NCBI RefSeq assembly: GCF_030518155.1
Contig: NZ_JAULRU010000569.1
Coordinates: forward strand, 124,001-188,000
Direction: 5' to 3'
Length of the DNA stretch: 64,000 nucleotides
From: Gilvimarinus gilvus
Lineage (GTDB): Bacteria; Pseudomonadota; Gammaproteobacteria; Pseudomonadales; Cellvibrionaceae
The position numbers and the translations under genes are program-made. The notes beneath the pieces are model-generated. The model did no database searches and was not told where the DNA came from. It worked only from the letters and a program-made list of their open reading frames with translations. This document shows positions 18,927 to 28,536 of the stretch, piece after piece; position 1 is the stretch's first letter, and each line of letters opens with the position of its first letter.

Positions 18927-19891
18927 TTGACTATCAAAACCTATACAGCTTTCTTACCGAGCATCCCAAACTGGCCCGGTGGGCCGCTCAGCTGCCCGAT
19001 CAAACGGAGCAAGGACTGAGCACGCAGCGCTTTGGCGACTTGCCAGGGTGGTTTGACGCACTGCAAAATATGCCCGACATTTGCCCTGACAAGGTCGACT
19101 TGCTCAACGGAGTAAGCGTGCAATCAACACTGGACGATGCCACTTCCCGGCGACTGCTCGACTCCCTGCAAGCGCTCATCCCCTGGCGCAAAGGCCCCTA
19201 TCAGCTGCACGGCATCGAGCTCGACACAGAATGGCGTTCAGATTGGAAATGGGACCGTATTAAACATGCGATAGCGCCCATGACTAACCGGCTCGTTCTC
19301 GATGTAGGCTGCGGTAACGGCTACCACTGCTGGCGTATGCTCGGCGCAGGCGCCCTGCGCGTTATCGGTATCGACCCGTCACCGCGATTCGTAGTGCAAT
19401 TTGCGATGATTAAACGCTTATTGGGACAGCAACTCGCCGTCGATGTATTGCCATTAGGTATAGAGGCCCTACCCTCTGATCTTATGGCATTCGATACTAC
19501 TTTTTCCATGGGGGTATTTTATCACCGGCGCTCACCGATGGATCATTTGCGCGAACTAAAGGCCACACTTCGCCCGGGTGGGCAACTGGTGCTGGAGACT
19601 CTGGTCATTGAGGGCCGCGAAGGTGAGGTTCTGGTGCCGCCCGGGCGCTATGCGATGATGAACAATGTCTGGTTTTTACCCAGTGTTCCGACACTGCTCA
19701 GCTGGCTCACAAAATGTGGGTTCCGCAATGCCAGAACAGTAGACGTATGCCCTACCACCACCGACGAACAGCGCAGTACCGAGTGGATGCGCTATCATTC
19801 ATTGAGTGACTTTCTTGACGAGAACAACCCGAGCCTCACCAAAGAGGGACACCCAGGTCCGATTAGGGCGGTCTTTCTCGCCGAGGCCTGA
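18923..19891 (+). CDS. cmoB: tRNA U34 carboxymethyltransferase CmoB
   Basis: Transfers the carboxymethyl group of carboxy-SAM to 5-hydroxyuridine at tRNA position 34. The 322 residues have the SAM fold motif [19 protein letters not shown] and a downstream [16 protein letters not shown]. The length matches E. coli CmoB (323). The ATG lies in an ATGA overlap with cmoA, so the two are translated together. It converges with the flavodoxin gene. Confidence 0.96.
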   Translation: MIDYQNLYSFLTEHPKLARWAAQLPDQTEQGLSTQRFGDLPGWFDALQNMPDICPDKVDLLNGVSVQSTLDDATSRRLLDSLQALIPWRKGPYQLHGIELDTEWRSDWKWDRIKHAIAPMTNRLVLDVGCGNGYHCWRMLGAGALRVIGIDPSPRFVVQFAMIKRLLGQQLAVDVLPLGIEALPSDLMAFDTTFSMGVFYHRRSPMDHLRELKATLRPGGQLVLETLVIEGREGEVLVPPGRYAMMNNVWFLPSVPTLLSWLTKCGFRNARTVDVCPTTTDEQRSTEWMRYHSLSDFLDENNPSLTKEGHPGPIRAVFLAEA

Positions 19892-19901
19892 TGCCTTTGA
19901 G

Positions 19902-20435
19902 CTAGTCCCCTAGAGAGAGCGGCGTAGCGAGTCTCATTTCCCGGTGTATTTGCTCACACCAGCGATCAAGGCGCCCGGCCGTTAAGTTTTCCTGTTGATC
20001 TTCGTCAATAGCGAGGCCGACAAACTGCCCGTCACGCAACGCTTTTGAAGCTTCAAACTCATAACCGTCGGTCGACCAGTAGCCCACGCGCTTGGGGGCA
20101 GAAGCGGCAATAACATCGTGCATCATGCCCATGGCGTCGAGAAAATAATCTCCGTAGCCAAACTGATCGCCCAAACCAAACAAGGCTATGGTTTTATCAC
20201 TAAAATCAATATCCCCTAAATCTTCCCAGAACTCTTCCCAATCTGACTGTATTTGGCCGAAATCCCAGGTGGGAATACCCAAAATAAGAGTGTCATATTG
20301 AGTGAATTCCATTTGTGTCACATCGGCGATGTCATAGACATCAACAACATCTGCCCCTAAGCGTTTTTGAATCCTCTGGGCGATAAACTCGGTGTTACCC
20401 TCATCACTGCCGTAAAAAAGCCCAACACTGGCCAC
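19902..20435 (-). CDS. Flavodoxin
   Basis: 177-residue FMN electron carrier of the long-chain type. The phosphate-binding loop is FYGSDEGNTEFIA, and aromatic FMN-stacking regions (PTWDFGQIQSDW, GLGDQFGYGDYF) follow, as in FldA/FldB. The start is GTG at 20435, preceded by AGAGGGT about 8 bases upstream. The longer frame to 20576 adds residues with no flavodoxin match. It is convergent with cmoB and divergent from the CpxR-like regulator. Confidence 0.92.
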   Translation of the reverse strand: MASVGLFYGSDEGNTEFIAQRIQKRLGADVVDVYDIADVTQMEFTQYDTLILGIPTWDFGQIQSDWEEFWEDLGDIDFSDKTIALFGLGDQFGYGDYFLDAMGMMHDVIAASAPKRVGYWSTDGYEFEASKALRDGQFVGLAIDEDQQENLTAGRLDRWCEQIHREMRLATPLSLGD

Positions 20436-20590
20436 TACTGAACACCCTCTGGTTACATAGGTCTTATCCATTACCCTCTGGCCTACGTATACTAAAACGA
20501 GGTACATTCGCCAAGTAGGAAAGCCAAGGGCAATAAAGTCTGGGCGGATTTTCCCAGCTGCAGCGGGCGAGCGCAAGAGCTCCCGTGCCG

Positions 20591-20606
20591 GTTAAGTTAG
20601 GTTAAG
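20591..20606 (+). promoter_or_regulatory. Direct repeat, candidate regulator site
   Basis: GTTAAG at 20591-20596 is repeated exactly at 20601-20606, one helical turn later. OmpR/CpxR-family regulators bind such 10-base-spaced direct repeats. It lies about 100 bases before the response-regulator start and between two divergent genes, so it could serve both. A second loose pair, GTAAA at 20685-20689 and 20698-20702, has 8 bases between, not the 5 of the E. coli CpxR box. Confidence 0.4.
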
Positions 20607-20703
20607 CGAGCTCGCAAGCCATGACAGAAGGCTATGACTGATGCAAACTTGCGCGGCACCGGGTCGACCTGCCGGGGGTTACACGTAAAAATAAGGGGTA
20701 AAC

Positions 20704-21429
20704 ATGGCCGATATTCTACTGATAGATGATGACAGGGAGTTGTCCGAGCTGCTGCAAGAGTACCTGACCGCAGAAGGTTTTAGCGTCAGTGCCGCCTATG
20801 ATGGTGGCCAGGCGCTGGAAATGGCCATGGAAAATCAATATAAGGCCATGATTCTGGATGTCATGCTACCTCAGCACAGCGGCTTTGATGTCCTAAAACG
20901 ACTTCGGCAAAGCCCAGAGCTCGGCCAGCAGCACACGCCTGTGATTATGCTGACAGCGAAGGGAGACACCATCGACAGGGTCATTGGTCTGGAAATAGGC
21001 GCCGACGACTACTTGCCCAAGCCCTGCGATCCGCGTGAACTGGTGGCTCGCTTGCGCGCTATATTGCGCCGCACCACTACAGCACAAACGGCGCAGCCTG
21101 AATCCGACACCCTGCAAGTGGATAGTCTGATACTGCAACTGGGCAGTCGTTCGGCCTTTTGGCAAAACGATCAACTCCCGCTCACCGGAACAGAATTCAG
21201 CGTTCTGGAGCTCCTGGTTCGCCAAGCCGGCCAAGTCATTAGCAAAGACGAACTCACCGAACAGGCGCTCGGCCGCAAGCTTACCCCTTACGATCGCAGC
21301 ATCGACGTACATGTCAGCAATATTCGTAAGAAGCTGGCCGCCGCCGGTGCCAGCAAAGAGCAAATTATTAACGTGCGCGGTGCAGGTTATATGCTTACCC
21401 GCTCCAGCGAGGCGCCTGCCGCTCAATGA
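20704..21429 (+). CDS. cpxR: CpxR-like response regulator
   Basis: 241-residue OmpR-family regulator. The receiver domain has LLIDDDREL, the phospho-acceptor Asp in AMILDVMLPQHSG, the switch Thr in VIMLTAKGD and the Lys in YLPKPCDP. A winged helix-turn-helix output domain follows (LTGTEFSVLELLVRQAG, YDRSIDVHVSNIRKKL). AAGGGGT lies just before the ATG. Its stop overlaps the kinase start by 4 bases. The CpxR assignment rests mainly on the strongly CpxA-like partner. No cpxP gene is next to it. Confidence 0.85.
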   Translation: MADILLIDDDRELSELLQEYLTAEGFSVSAAYDGGQALEMAMENQYKAMILDVMLPQHSGFDVLKRLRQSPELGQQHTPVIMLTAKGDTIDRVIGLEIGADDYLPKPCDPRELVARLRAILRRTTTAQTAQPESDTLQVDSLILQLGSRSAFWQNDQLPLTGTEFSVLELLVRQAGQVISKDELTEQALGRKLTPYDRSIDVHVSNIRKKLAAAGASKEQIINVRGAGYMLTRSSEAPAAQ

Positions 21430-22835
21430 CGCGTCTTTACCTTCGGGTATTTTTGACCTTCTGGTGTATAACGGCGGTCATCATCGTGACCACCAACGTC
21501 ATTGTGCACTGGCGCGACATTAATCCCGACAACAATTTGCAACGCCTGCGCGATAATCGCGAGTCCGAACCTGCACAGCGCTTTCTCTACCAGATGGTGA
21601 GCTCGGCTATTAACCGCAACTCGGCACAGGTTTTGGCTGATATGCGCACCATGCCCGAATGGTCCATTCGATATTTTTACATTGTCGACTCCAGCAACCG
21701 TGATCTTCTGGGCAGACCCTTACCAGAGGGTGTACAAAAATTGGTCGCGAAAATTAACCCCAGCCATCCCTTCGATAAAATCATCATAGGAGAGGAAAAA
21801 ACCTGGGGTCGCCACGTCACCCTAAACGACGGCAAAAGCGTAAAAGTGTTTACGCTTGCCTCAGCGGAGGGCGAGAAAAGTTCCGGGGATATTGTCTGGC
21901 AGCTGTTTATCAATAATATCTGGCCACTATTGCTGACATCTATTCTGGTCAGCGGCACCGCTTGCTTCTTTCTCGCCCGCCACTTGGCGCGCGGTCTATC
22001 GACCTTGCAAAGGGCCACACGCTCGATCGCCAAAGGCGACCTGAGTGTTCGCATAAGCCAGCGCTTTGACAAGCGCCGAGATGAAATTGCTTTTCTCGCC
22101 AACGATTTTGACCATATGGCGGAGCGCCTGGAAAAAGCCATGGCAGAACAAAAGCGTCTGATTAAAGACGTCTCACACGAGTTGCGCACGCCGCTGGCCA
22201 GATTGCAGGTTGCACTGGCTTTAGCGCAACAGCGCAGCCAGGGTGTTGTTGATCGCGAACTGGAAAGAATCAAACAGGCGGCCGACTACCTCAACGATGT
22301 GATCTCCGATATTCTAGCCATACCCGTACTCGACGATGGTGGCTGGACCCTGGATGACACCATGGACCTAACGGCTCTACTCAGCGCCCTGCACGAAGCG
22401 TTGCAGGCCGATGCTGAACAGCAGTCAGTGAACTTAACACTCCACAACGAACTGCATGAAGCCCTGGTGGCAACGCACGGGAATATGCTGGTTGGAGTAT
22501 TCGACAACGTCTTGCGCAACGCGTTGCGCTATACACCCAATGGGGGTGACATCCATACCGAGCTATGCGACTGCGGCGATCACTATCAAATTGAAATTCA
22601 CGATACCGGGCCGGGTGTAGCGGATGACCAGTTGGCGGACATTTTTCATCCATTCTATCGCACCGATCAGGCACGAGACCGGGAAAGCGGTGGATACGGG
22701 TTGGGACTGGCGATAGCCCAACGCACAGTAGCGCTGCATGGCGGCAAAATAGAGGCCCGAAACCTCCCCGACGCGGGCTTGTGTGTACGCATAAACTTAC
22801 CTAAAAGTCATCCAACAGATGTCCAAAACGGCTAA
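21426..22835 (+). CDS. cpxA: CpxA-like envelope-stress sensor kinase
   Basis: 469-residue membrane histidine kinase, close in size to E. coli CpxA (457). It has TM1 at residues 5-27, a periplasmic domain of about 125 residues, TM2 near 155-182, HAMP, and the His box KDVSHELRTPLARL near residue 247. The ATP-binding domain has NVLRNALRY, IHDTGPGV and the CpxA-like stretch FHPFYRTDQARDRESGGYG. It probably senses envelope protein stress and phosphorylates the overlapping regulator. The ATG sits in an ATGA overlap. Confidence 0.88.
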   Translation: MTRLYLRVFLTFWCITAVIIVTTNVIVHWRDINPDNNLQRLRDNRESEPAQRFLYQMVSSAINRNSAQVLADMRTMPEWSIRYFYIVDSSNRDLLGRPLPEGVQKLVAKINPSHPFDKIIIGEEKTWGRHVTLNDGKSVKVFTLASAEGEKSSGDIVWQLFINNIWPLLLTSILVSGTACFFLARHLARGLSTLQRATRSIAKGDLSVRISQRFDKRRDEIAFLANDFDHMAERLEKAMAEQKRLIKDVSHELRTPLARLQVALALAQQRSQGVVDRELERIKQAADYLNDVISDILAIPVLDDGGWTLDDTMDLTALLSALHEALQADAEQQSVNLTLHNELHEALVATHGNMLVGVFDNVLRNALRYTPNGGDIHTELCDCGDHYQIEIHDTGPGVADDQLADIFHPFYRTDQARDRESGGYGLGLAIAQRTVALHGGKIEARNLPDAGLCVRINLPKSHPTDVQNG

Positions 22836-23061
22836 CGCCAAGCTTTTGACTGGCGGCAAAGACTTTCCTCATTTGCCGCTTACCTGAGTCAAGTTTTTGA
22901 CCTGACGTGTTTGCAACTTCAAATTAAATATCGTAACCCACTGTTTTATATACACTTAATACAAACCTCGCACGATTGGCATGTAATTCGCTGAAGCACT
23001 CGTATGATTCGCCACTTACCGGAATTCAGTGGCTCACTCACCGACGAAGAGCGGAACAACT

Positions 23062-24000
23062 ATGCCAGACTTATCGACAGGTATTGGCTCAGAAGCACTA
23101 GCCTCTGAACTGATGAGCGACCAGCTCGCCAATTCAGCCCTGCTTGAGGTGCGAACCCGATTGGCCCACGCGTTACAAATTAGCTTGGATGCGCAGGAGC
23201 TGCTGTCAGTGTTCTACAAGCACTCGCAACAACTCGTCAGCTATCAAGGTCTTACGTACGAGAGTTCCGAATTAGATAAGGTGGTCCGTATTGGGCAGCG
23301 TTCATTACACCGCTGCCATTACACCTTGAGCCTGCCCGATAGCGACTTAGGTGAAATTACTTTCTATCGTAAAAGCCGGTTTACTGAAAGCCAACAACTC
23401 ATTTTAGAGACTCTGCTTGCGTCCCTGGCCTTCCCGTTAAACAACGCCAAAAAATATCAGCAAGCGATGAAAATGGCGCTGATTGACCCACTGACTAAAG
23501 TTGGGAACCGCAGCGCTCTGAGCGCAGCACTTGAACGTGAGCATCAACTGCTACAGCGCAACGGCAAAGCGTTTGCCCTGATTATGCTGGATATTGATCA
23601 CTTCAAGGGAATCAATGATGAATACGGCCACAGCCGAGGCGACGAAGTACTAATACAAGTGGCAGCCACTGTCGAAGACGTTAGCCGTGGCACAGATATG
23701 ACTTTTCGGTATGGTGGCGAAGAATTCGCTTTGCTACTGAGTGCTACCGGAGCTGCGGGAGGACTGATTACAGCAGAAAGATTGCGCCGGGCAGTGGAAA
23801 AACTGCATATTCGTGTTGCGGATAAAACAATTCAACCCACCATTAGCTTGGGTGTAAGCTCATGCGTAGATGCGCGAGAAGAACTTAATTTAGTCCTAGA
23901 ACGTGCAGACCGGGCGCTATACGATGCCAAGCGCCAGGGCCGCAACAGAAGTTGCTGCGAGCCGGCGCAAATCTACCTGGACAATACCGCCAAAGTCTAA
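23062..24000 (+). CDS. Diguanylate cyclase with GAF-like sensor
   Basis: About 312 residues, soluble. The N-terminal 150 residues look like a GAF-type sensor domain. A complete GGDEF domain follows, with DPLTKVGNRSAL, MLDIDHFKGINDEYGHSRGD and the active site RYGGEEF. An inhibitory I-site RGTD (RxxD) sits five residues before GG, so it should make c-di-GMP and be product-inhibited. The ATG at 23062 is taken; a GTG at 23029 in frame is possible. Its TAA stop interlocks with the rluB TAG (shared bases 23997-24000). Confidence 0.9.
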   Translation: MPDLSTGIGSEALASELMSDQLANSALLEVRTRLAHALQISLDAQELLSVFYKHSQQLVSYQGLTYESSELDKVVRIGQRSLHRCHYTLSLPDSDLGEITFYRKSRFTESQQLILETLLASLAFPLNNAKKYQQAMKMALIDPLTKVGNRSALSAALEREHQLLQRNGKAFALIMLDIDHFKGINDEYGHSRGDEVLIQVAATVEDVSRGTDMTFRYGGEEFALLLSATGAAGGLITAERLRRAVEKLHIRVADKTIQPTISLGVSSCVDAREELNLVLERADRALYDAKRQGRNRSCCEPAQIYLDNTAKV

Positions 24001-24941
24001 GCTTTTGGTTTAGGCTTGGGTTTACTACTGTGCGGGCGCTTTTTGTCTGGCCTGCGCCCCTTACCCGCTCGCAACCGCTTTTCCTGCCGTTCGCGCTGAC
24101 GCTTCAAATCGGGGTCATCAGATTTAGAGCGCTTTTGCGGCTGTATATCGGCAGTCATACATAAATCGGCAATTTCCTTGCCGTTCAATTCTAACCACTG
24201 GCCAACGCGCACATGAGAGGGAATAAAAATATTTCCGTAACGCACTCGTTTTAATCGACTTACCCGCACGCCTTGTGACTCCCACAAGCGACGCACCTCC
24301 CGGTTACGGCCCTCCATCACCACGCAATAAAACCAACGGTTGCGCGATTCACCTGCCCCGTCGACAATATCGGTAAAACGTGCAACGCCATCATCCAAAA
24401 GCACACCATCAATCAGCCGACGCTTCATGCTGTCGTCGACGTCACCTTGAATACGAACTAGGTATTCACGGTCAATAACCGATGACGGATGCATTAGTTT
24501 GTTCGCCAAATCGCCATCGTTGGTGAACAGCAACAAGCCACTGGTATTGAAATCGAGCCTACCCACCGAAATCCAGCGCTCCCCTGACAATCTCGGCAAG
24601 GCGTCGTAAACCGTGCGACGACCTTGCGGGTCGTTGCGCGAGCATATTTCCCCTTCGGGCTTGTTATACAAAATCACACGCCGGCGACTGACCTCGGTTT
24701 TGGCCCTTACCGCTTTGCCTTGATAGGTCAGAACATCATCAGCACTGACCCGGTCGCCGAGGGATGCAGGTTTGCCATTGACCGTTACTTCGCCGGCAAC
24801 AATGGCGCGCTCCATTTCACGTCGCGATCCCAAACCGGCTCGTGCCAGAACTTTTTGCAACTTTTCATCATTAACATTTTCGACAGTTTCAATAGGACTG
24901 TCGTCAGAGGTTGGGTCTATTTGTTTCGTTTTTTTAACCAT
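23997..24941 (-). CDS. rluB: 23S rRNA pseudouridine synthase RluB
   Basis: Converts U2605 (E. coli numbering) of 23S rRNA to pseudouridine. An S4 RNA-binding domain (QKVLARAGLGSRREMERAIV) lies at residues 28-75 and the catalytic Asp at about residue 131 in SVGRLDFNTSGLLLFTNDG. The C-terminal 50 residues are a Lys/Arg-rich tail, likely disordered RNA contact. It follows scpB on the same strand, the usual scpA-scpB-rluB order. Confidence 0.95.
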   Translation of the reverse strand: MVKKTKQIDPTSDDSPIETVENVNDEKLQKVLARAGLGSRREMERAIVAGEVTVNGKPASLGDRVSADDVLTYQGKAVRAKTEVSRRRVILYNKPEGEICSRNDPQGRRTVYDALPRLSGERWISVGRLDFNTSGLLLFTNDGDLANKLMHPSSVIDREYLVRIQGDVDDSMKRRLIDGVLLDDGVARFTDIVDGAGESRNRWFYCVVMEGRNREVRRLWESQGVRVSRLKRVRYGNIFIPSHVRVGQWLELNGKEIADLCMTADIQPQKRSKSDDPDLKRQRERQEKRLRAGKGRRPDKKRPHSSKPKPKPKA

Positions 24942-24955
24942 AAATAGGCGTCTTT

Positions 24956-25870
24956 TTAAACGCTGCGCTCGTCGCTGTCGGTTTCAGCTTCGGCAACGGA
25001 GGTGAGCGCTTCGTCATCGCTGCTTACACTGTCACCGGATTCACTTGCAAAATCGCCATCAGTATCGGCCGAAGCCTCTTCGACCGCGGGTTGGTCACTC
25101 TCATCTACAGGCTCGAACACGTCATCGTCTGTAGCGTACATATCACTTTCGGGCGGATTTGCCCCATCGACCGCCGAGGCCGACTCCACGGTCTCGCGCG
25201 CATCCAGCTCGGCGTCGCCTTGATCACTTACCGTCGCTTCGGCCAGCTCCTGCGCTGCCGCAACAGCGTCATCACTTTGAGCTGCATCGGCAGCTTGGCC
25301 GGCATCTGTAGAATCACCCAGATCCAGTGCCGAATTAATTTCATCAATATCGCGAATCTCGCTCAGAGTAGGCAGCTGATCGAGACTTTTGAGATTGAAG
25401 TAGTCCAAAAACTGTCGAGTAGTCGCGTACAATGACGGGCGCCCGGGAACATCGCGCTGCCCTACCACTTTTACCCACTCGCGTTCGGTCAGCGTTTTAA
25501 TAATATGGGAGCTCACGGCTACGCCGCGAATTTCTTCGATATCGCCACGGGTAATGGGTTGGCGATAAGCAATGAGAGACAGGGTTTCGAGCAGCGCCCG
25601 AGAGTATTTTTGCGGCTTTTCTTCCCACAAACGATTAACCCAGGGGGCGAGTTCCTCGCGCACCTGAAATCGCCAGCCAGTCGCCACTTCCTTAAGTTCA
25701 AAGCCGCGCGCTTCACACGCAATAGCGATTTCTGCCAAAGCCTGCTCGAACAGTGCCCTTTCTGGCACACCCTCTTCGTCGAACAAAGTTTCTAGCTTCT
25801 TGATAGACAGAGGCTCACCCGCTGCTAACAGCGCGCCCTCGATAATGATTTGTAGTTGCCGTAGTTCCAT
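24956..25870 (-). CDS. scpB: Segregation and condensation protein B with acidic tail
   Basis: Subunit of the SMC-ScpAB chromosome-organising complex. Residues 1-180 are the paired winged-helix ScpB fold ([28 protein letters not shown]). The remaining 120 or so residues are an Asp/Glu/Ser/Ala-rich disordered extension, while ScpB is usually near 200 residues in total. The start is ATG 25870, directly after the scpA stop (TAATATG). The frame runs upstream to 25924 but inside scpA and without family match. Confidence 0.94.
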   Translation of the reverse strand: MELRQLQIIIEGALLAAGEPLSIKKLETLFDEEGVPERALFEQALAEIAIACEARGFELKEVATGWRFQVREELAPWVNRLWEEKPQKYSRALLETLSLIAYRQPITRGDIEEIRGVAVSSHIIKTLTEREWVKVVGQRDVPGRPSLYATTRQFLDYFNLKSLDQLPTLSEIRDIDEINSALDLGDSTDAGQAADAAQSDDAVAAAQELAEATVSDQGDAELDARETVESASAVDGANPPESDMYATDDDVFEPVDESDQPAVEEASADTDGDFASESGDSVSSDDEALTSVAEAETDSDERSV

Positions 25871-25871
25871 A

Positions 25872-26735
25872 TTATTGCGTTTTCGCTTTAACGTGTATTG
25901 CACCGAATGATTCGCTCTGGACAATTTCCACCAGAGACTCTTTGATCAACTCCATGACAGCTAGAAAAGTAACAACCACACCAAGCCGGCCTTCCTGCAC
26001 CGTAAATAAGCTGACAAAAGGCACAAAGTTCTTACCTGCGATACGATCAAGCACTTGTGCCATACGCTCACGTGTGGAAAGCCGCTCCATTTCTACATGG
26101 TGGCTTTCAAACATATCGGCGCGCCTCAGCACCTCCGATAGCGCCAGTAAAATTTCTTGCAACTCAACCTCTGGATCGGGTCGAGTTAAATTGCGGTCAG
26201 GCGCCTCAGCATGCGCCTGATGAACATCGCGACCAAGGCGCGGTATTTCATCGATATCCTCGGCGGCCTGTTTAAAGCGCTCGTACTCTTGCAACCGACG
26301 TATCAGGGACGCGCGCGGATCTTCGCCCTCCTCTTCCTCCTCTACCGAACGCGGCAGCAGCATTCGCGACTTAATTTCCGCTAACATGGCCGCCATCACC
26401 AGATACTCCGCGGCCAGCTCAAAGTGCGCCGCATCCATGAGCTCAACATACGCCATATATTGCGACGTGATTTGCGACACATCAATTTCTAAAATGTCGA
26501 GATTTTGCCGGCGAATTAAGTAAAGCAATAAATCCAAAGGCCCTTCGAAGGCCTCCAGGAACACCTCCAAGGCATCGGGCGGAATATACAAGTCTTTAGG
26601 CAGCTGGGTGTAAGCTTGCCCCTGGACTATCGCAAACGGCATTTCACCCTGCTCCGGGCCGGGCTCCGAAGCCACCCCTGCGGTAGGCTCCGCCGCTACA
26701 TTGTCCACTTCTTGTGGCTCAGCAGTTTCATTCAT
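25872..26735 (-). CDS. scpA: Segregation and condensation protein A
   Basis: Kleisin subunit of the SMC-ScpAB complex. After a disordered acidic start (residues 1-50) the family's motif [20 protein letters not shown] appears, followed by [14 protein letters not shown], and the protein ends in the C-terminal winged helix ([17 protein letters not shown]). 287 residues, in the usual range. It is one base from scpB, so the two are coupled. Confidence 0.95.
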   Translation of the reverse strand: MNETAEPQEVDNVAAEPTAGVASEPGPEQGEMPFAIVQGQAYTQLPKDLYIPPDALEVFLEAFEGPLDLLLYLIRRQNLDILEIDVSQITSQYMAYVELMDAAHFELAAEYLVMAAMLAEIKSRMLLPRSVEEEEEGEDPRASLIRRLQEYERFKQAAEDIDEIPRLGRDVHQAHAEAPDRNLTRPDPEVELQEILLALSEVLRRADMFESHHVEMERLSTRERMAQVLDRIAGKNFVPFVSLFTVQEGRLGVVVTFLAVMELIKESLVEIVQSESFGAIHVKAKTQ

Positions 26736-26829
26736 AGTTGCCCCGGTTCCCAGGATAATATCGAATCGCCAGTCGAGTCTTTCGTGTTTGGGCGATTATA
26801 GAGAGGCAAAGGCGGCGCGCCTAGCCCTG

Positions 26830-27456
26830 TCAATCAGCCAGCAAAGCAGAAAAATCGCCCTTGCCTTCGCGAATAAGCTCTGGTGTGCCGTCGGTGAGCC
26901 CTACTACTGTGGTCGGCTCGAGACCGCAAAACCCACCATCTATAATCAACTCCACCTGATGCTCCAATGTATCGCGTATATCGTAGGGATCGGTTAGCGG
27001 GAACTCATCTCCGGGCAGCAACAAGGTACTGCTCATGAGAGGCTCGTTAAGCTCTTCCAGTAATGCGAGTGCTATTTTGTTGTCTGGCACCCGCAATCCA
27101 ATGGTTTTACGCTTGGGGCGGCGCAGGCGCCGCGGCACTTCCGATGTACCCTCCAAAATAAAGGTATAGGGTCCGGGGGTATGGGTTTTAAGCAGGCGAA
27201 AAACTTGGTTATCGACCCTGGCGTAAGTCGCAATTTCCGATAAATCTCGACACATCAGCGTAAAATTGTGATTTTTGTCGAGCTTTCGCATCATACGTAT
27301 ACGATCGAGCGCCATTTTATCGCCAATGTGGCAGCCCAGGGCATAGGCCGAGTCCGTCGGATAAGCGATTATGCCGCCACTGCGAACAATATCAACGGCT
27401 TGTGAGATCAAGCGCGGCTGCGGGTTATCGGGGTGTACCTGAAAAAATTGAGCCAC
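26830..27456 (-). CDS. yciO: YciO/Sua5-family protein
   Basis: 208 residues of the YrdC fold related to threonylcarbamoyl-AMP synthases, in the YciO branch. It has GGIIAYPTDSAYALGC, the KxR-type stretch FTLMCRDLSEI, and TPGPYTFIL. YciO proteins bind RNA or ATP, but their role in t6A synthesis is doubtful. The start is GTG at 27456, preceded by a GATGGTGA site. It sits between scpA and rnm on the same strand, the conserved gammaproteobacterial neighbourhood. Confidence 0.9.
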   Translation of the reverse strand: MAQFFQVHPDNPQPRLISQAVDIVRSGGIIAYPTDSAYALGCHIGDKMALDRIRMMRKLDKNHNFTLMCRDLSEIATYARVDNQVFRLLKTHTPGPYTFILEGTSEVPRRLRRPKRKTIGLRVPDNKIALALLEELNEPLMSSTLLLPGDEFPLTDPYDIRDTLEHQVELIIDGGFCGLEPTTVVGLTDGTPELIREGKGDFSALLAD

Positions 27457-27621
27457 TTCACCATCCTTATCTCAGGCTGTAGGGCCTCTCGGCCGGAAAC
27501 GAGTATTATAATTTTCAGGCGGGCGTTATACAAACAGGATTACACACAGATAGTGGCAAATATCGTAAATTAACTTATTTTCTTTCGCAATCAGAGCACA
27601 ATGTGCACTTTCGGGGGGGAC

Positions 27622-28446
27622 CTACAGCCAATTGCGCCAAACCGGCACAATACCAGCTGGCATGGGAGCAATTGCCCCCAGCTCCTGCCAAGGCTGCCCG
27701 GGCCTATGGAAATCGCTGCCCTGCGATGCCAACAACCCAAACTCCTGCGCTATATTCGTCAAATTTTGCGCGACACCCGCGACTTGATGACCGCTGATAA
27801 TTTCCATCGCTTCGCCTCCACTTTCGGCGAAATCGGCCACTAAAGCCCTAAGTTTTGTTCTCGTTAAACCGTATTTGGCTGGATGAGCCAAAACCGCAAC
27901 CCCTCCCGCAGCCTTAATGCTCGCGACGATCTCGCCGATTTGCGGCCATTGCAGCCGAATGTCGCCCATTTTGCCTGACCCCAAATACTTTTTAAACGCC
28001 CGGGCCGTGTCGATCACAAGCCCATCTTCAACCAACAATTGGGCAAAGTGTGGCCGCCCTGGCTCATCGCTGGCCAGTGCACAGGCTCGCTCGTAAGCAT
28101 TTTTAACACCCAGCTTGTCTAACTTCTGAGCAATGATTTCATTGCGCTCACGCCGCGCACGAGCTTGCTGAGCGACGCGCTCACGCAATTGCACACCGCT
28201 AATATCCATATTAAGCCCGACAATGTGGACCCCGATTTTGCCCCAGCGGCTGGAAAATTCAATGCCATTGATAAATTGTATGGATAAAGCGTCGGCCTCA
28301 GCCTTAGCTTCGGCGATTCCCGCCAAGGTGTCGTGATCGGTCAGTGCCAACATCGACACGCCCTGCTCGCAAGCTCGCTGAACCAACGCCCTGGGCGAGA
28401 GAGCCCCATCTGAGCAGGTACTGTGCATATGTAAATCGACGGTCAA
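27622..28446 (-). CDS. rnm: PHP-domain 5'-3' exonuclease (RNase AM)
   Basis: 274-residue PHP phosphoesterase, formerly TrpH/YciV. In E. coli it matures the 5' ends of ribosomal RNAs and degrades 3',5'-bisphosphonucleotides. Metal-binding motifs are visible: DLHMHSTCSDG, LTDHDTL, AHPAKYG and SDFHRPGQPW. The start is TTG at 28446 with GAGGATTTTAG upstream, an uncommon start codon that keeps the family N-terminus. It is divergent from the VC0807-family gene. Confidence 0.92.
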   Translation of the reverse strand: MTVDLHMHSTCSDGALSPRALVQRACEQGVSMLALTDHDTLAGIAEAKAEADALSIQFINGIEFSSRWGKIGVHIVGLNMDISGVQLRERVAQQARARRERNEIIAQKLDKLGVKNAYERACALASDEPGRPHFAQLLVEDGLVIDTARAFKKYLGSGKMGDIRLQWPQIGEIVASIKAAGGVAVLAHPAKYGLTRTKLRALVADFAESGGEAMEIISGHQVAGVAQNLTNIAQEFGLLASQGSDFHRPGQPWQELGAIAPMPAGIVPVWRNWL

Positions 28447-28536
28447 CTAAAATCCTCGCTTCTGGCGTATAATTTTGTACTTTATAACGCTATCATGCCC
28501 AAGCCGCTAAGATGACCTGAGTAAAGTGAATACATC

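Noticed and set aside
20685-20702. GTAAA pair before the CpxR-like gene as a standard CpxR box
   Set aside because: The two copies have 8 bases between them instead of 5, and the second overlaps the ribosome-site region.
23004-23108. 34-codon leader-like frame overlapping the diguanylate cyclase start
   Set aside because: No ribosome site and no recognisable peptide; probably chance.
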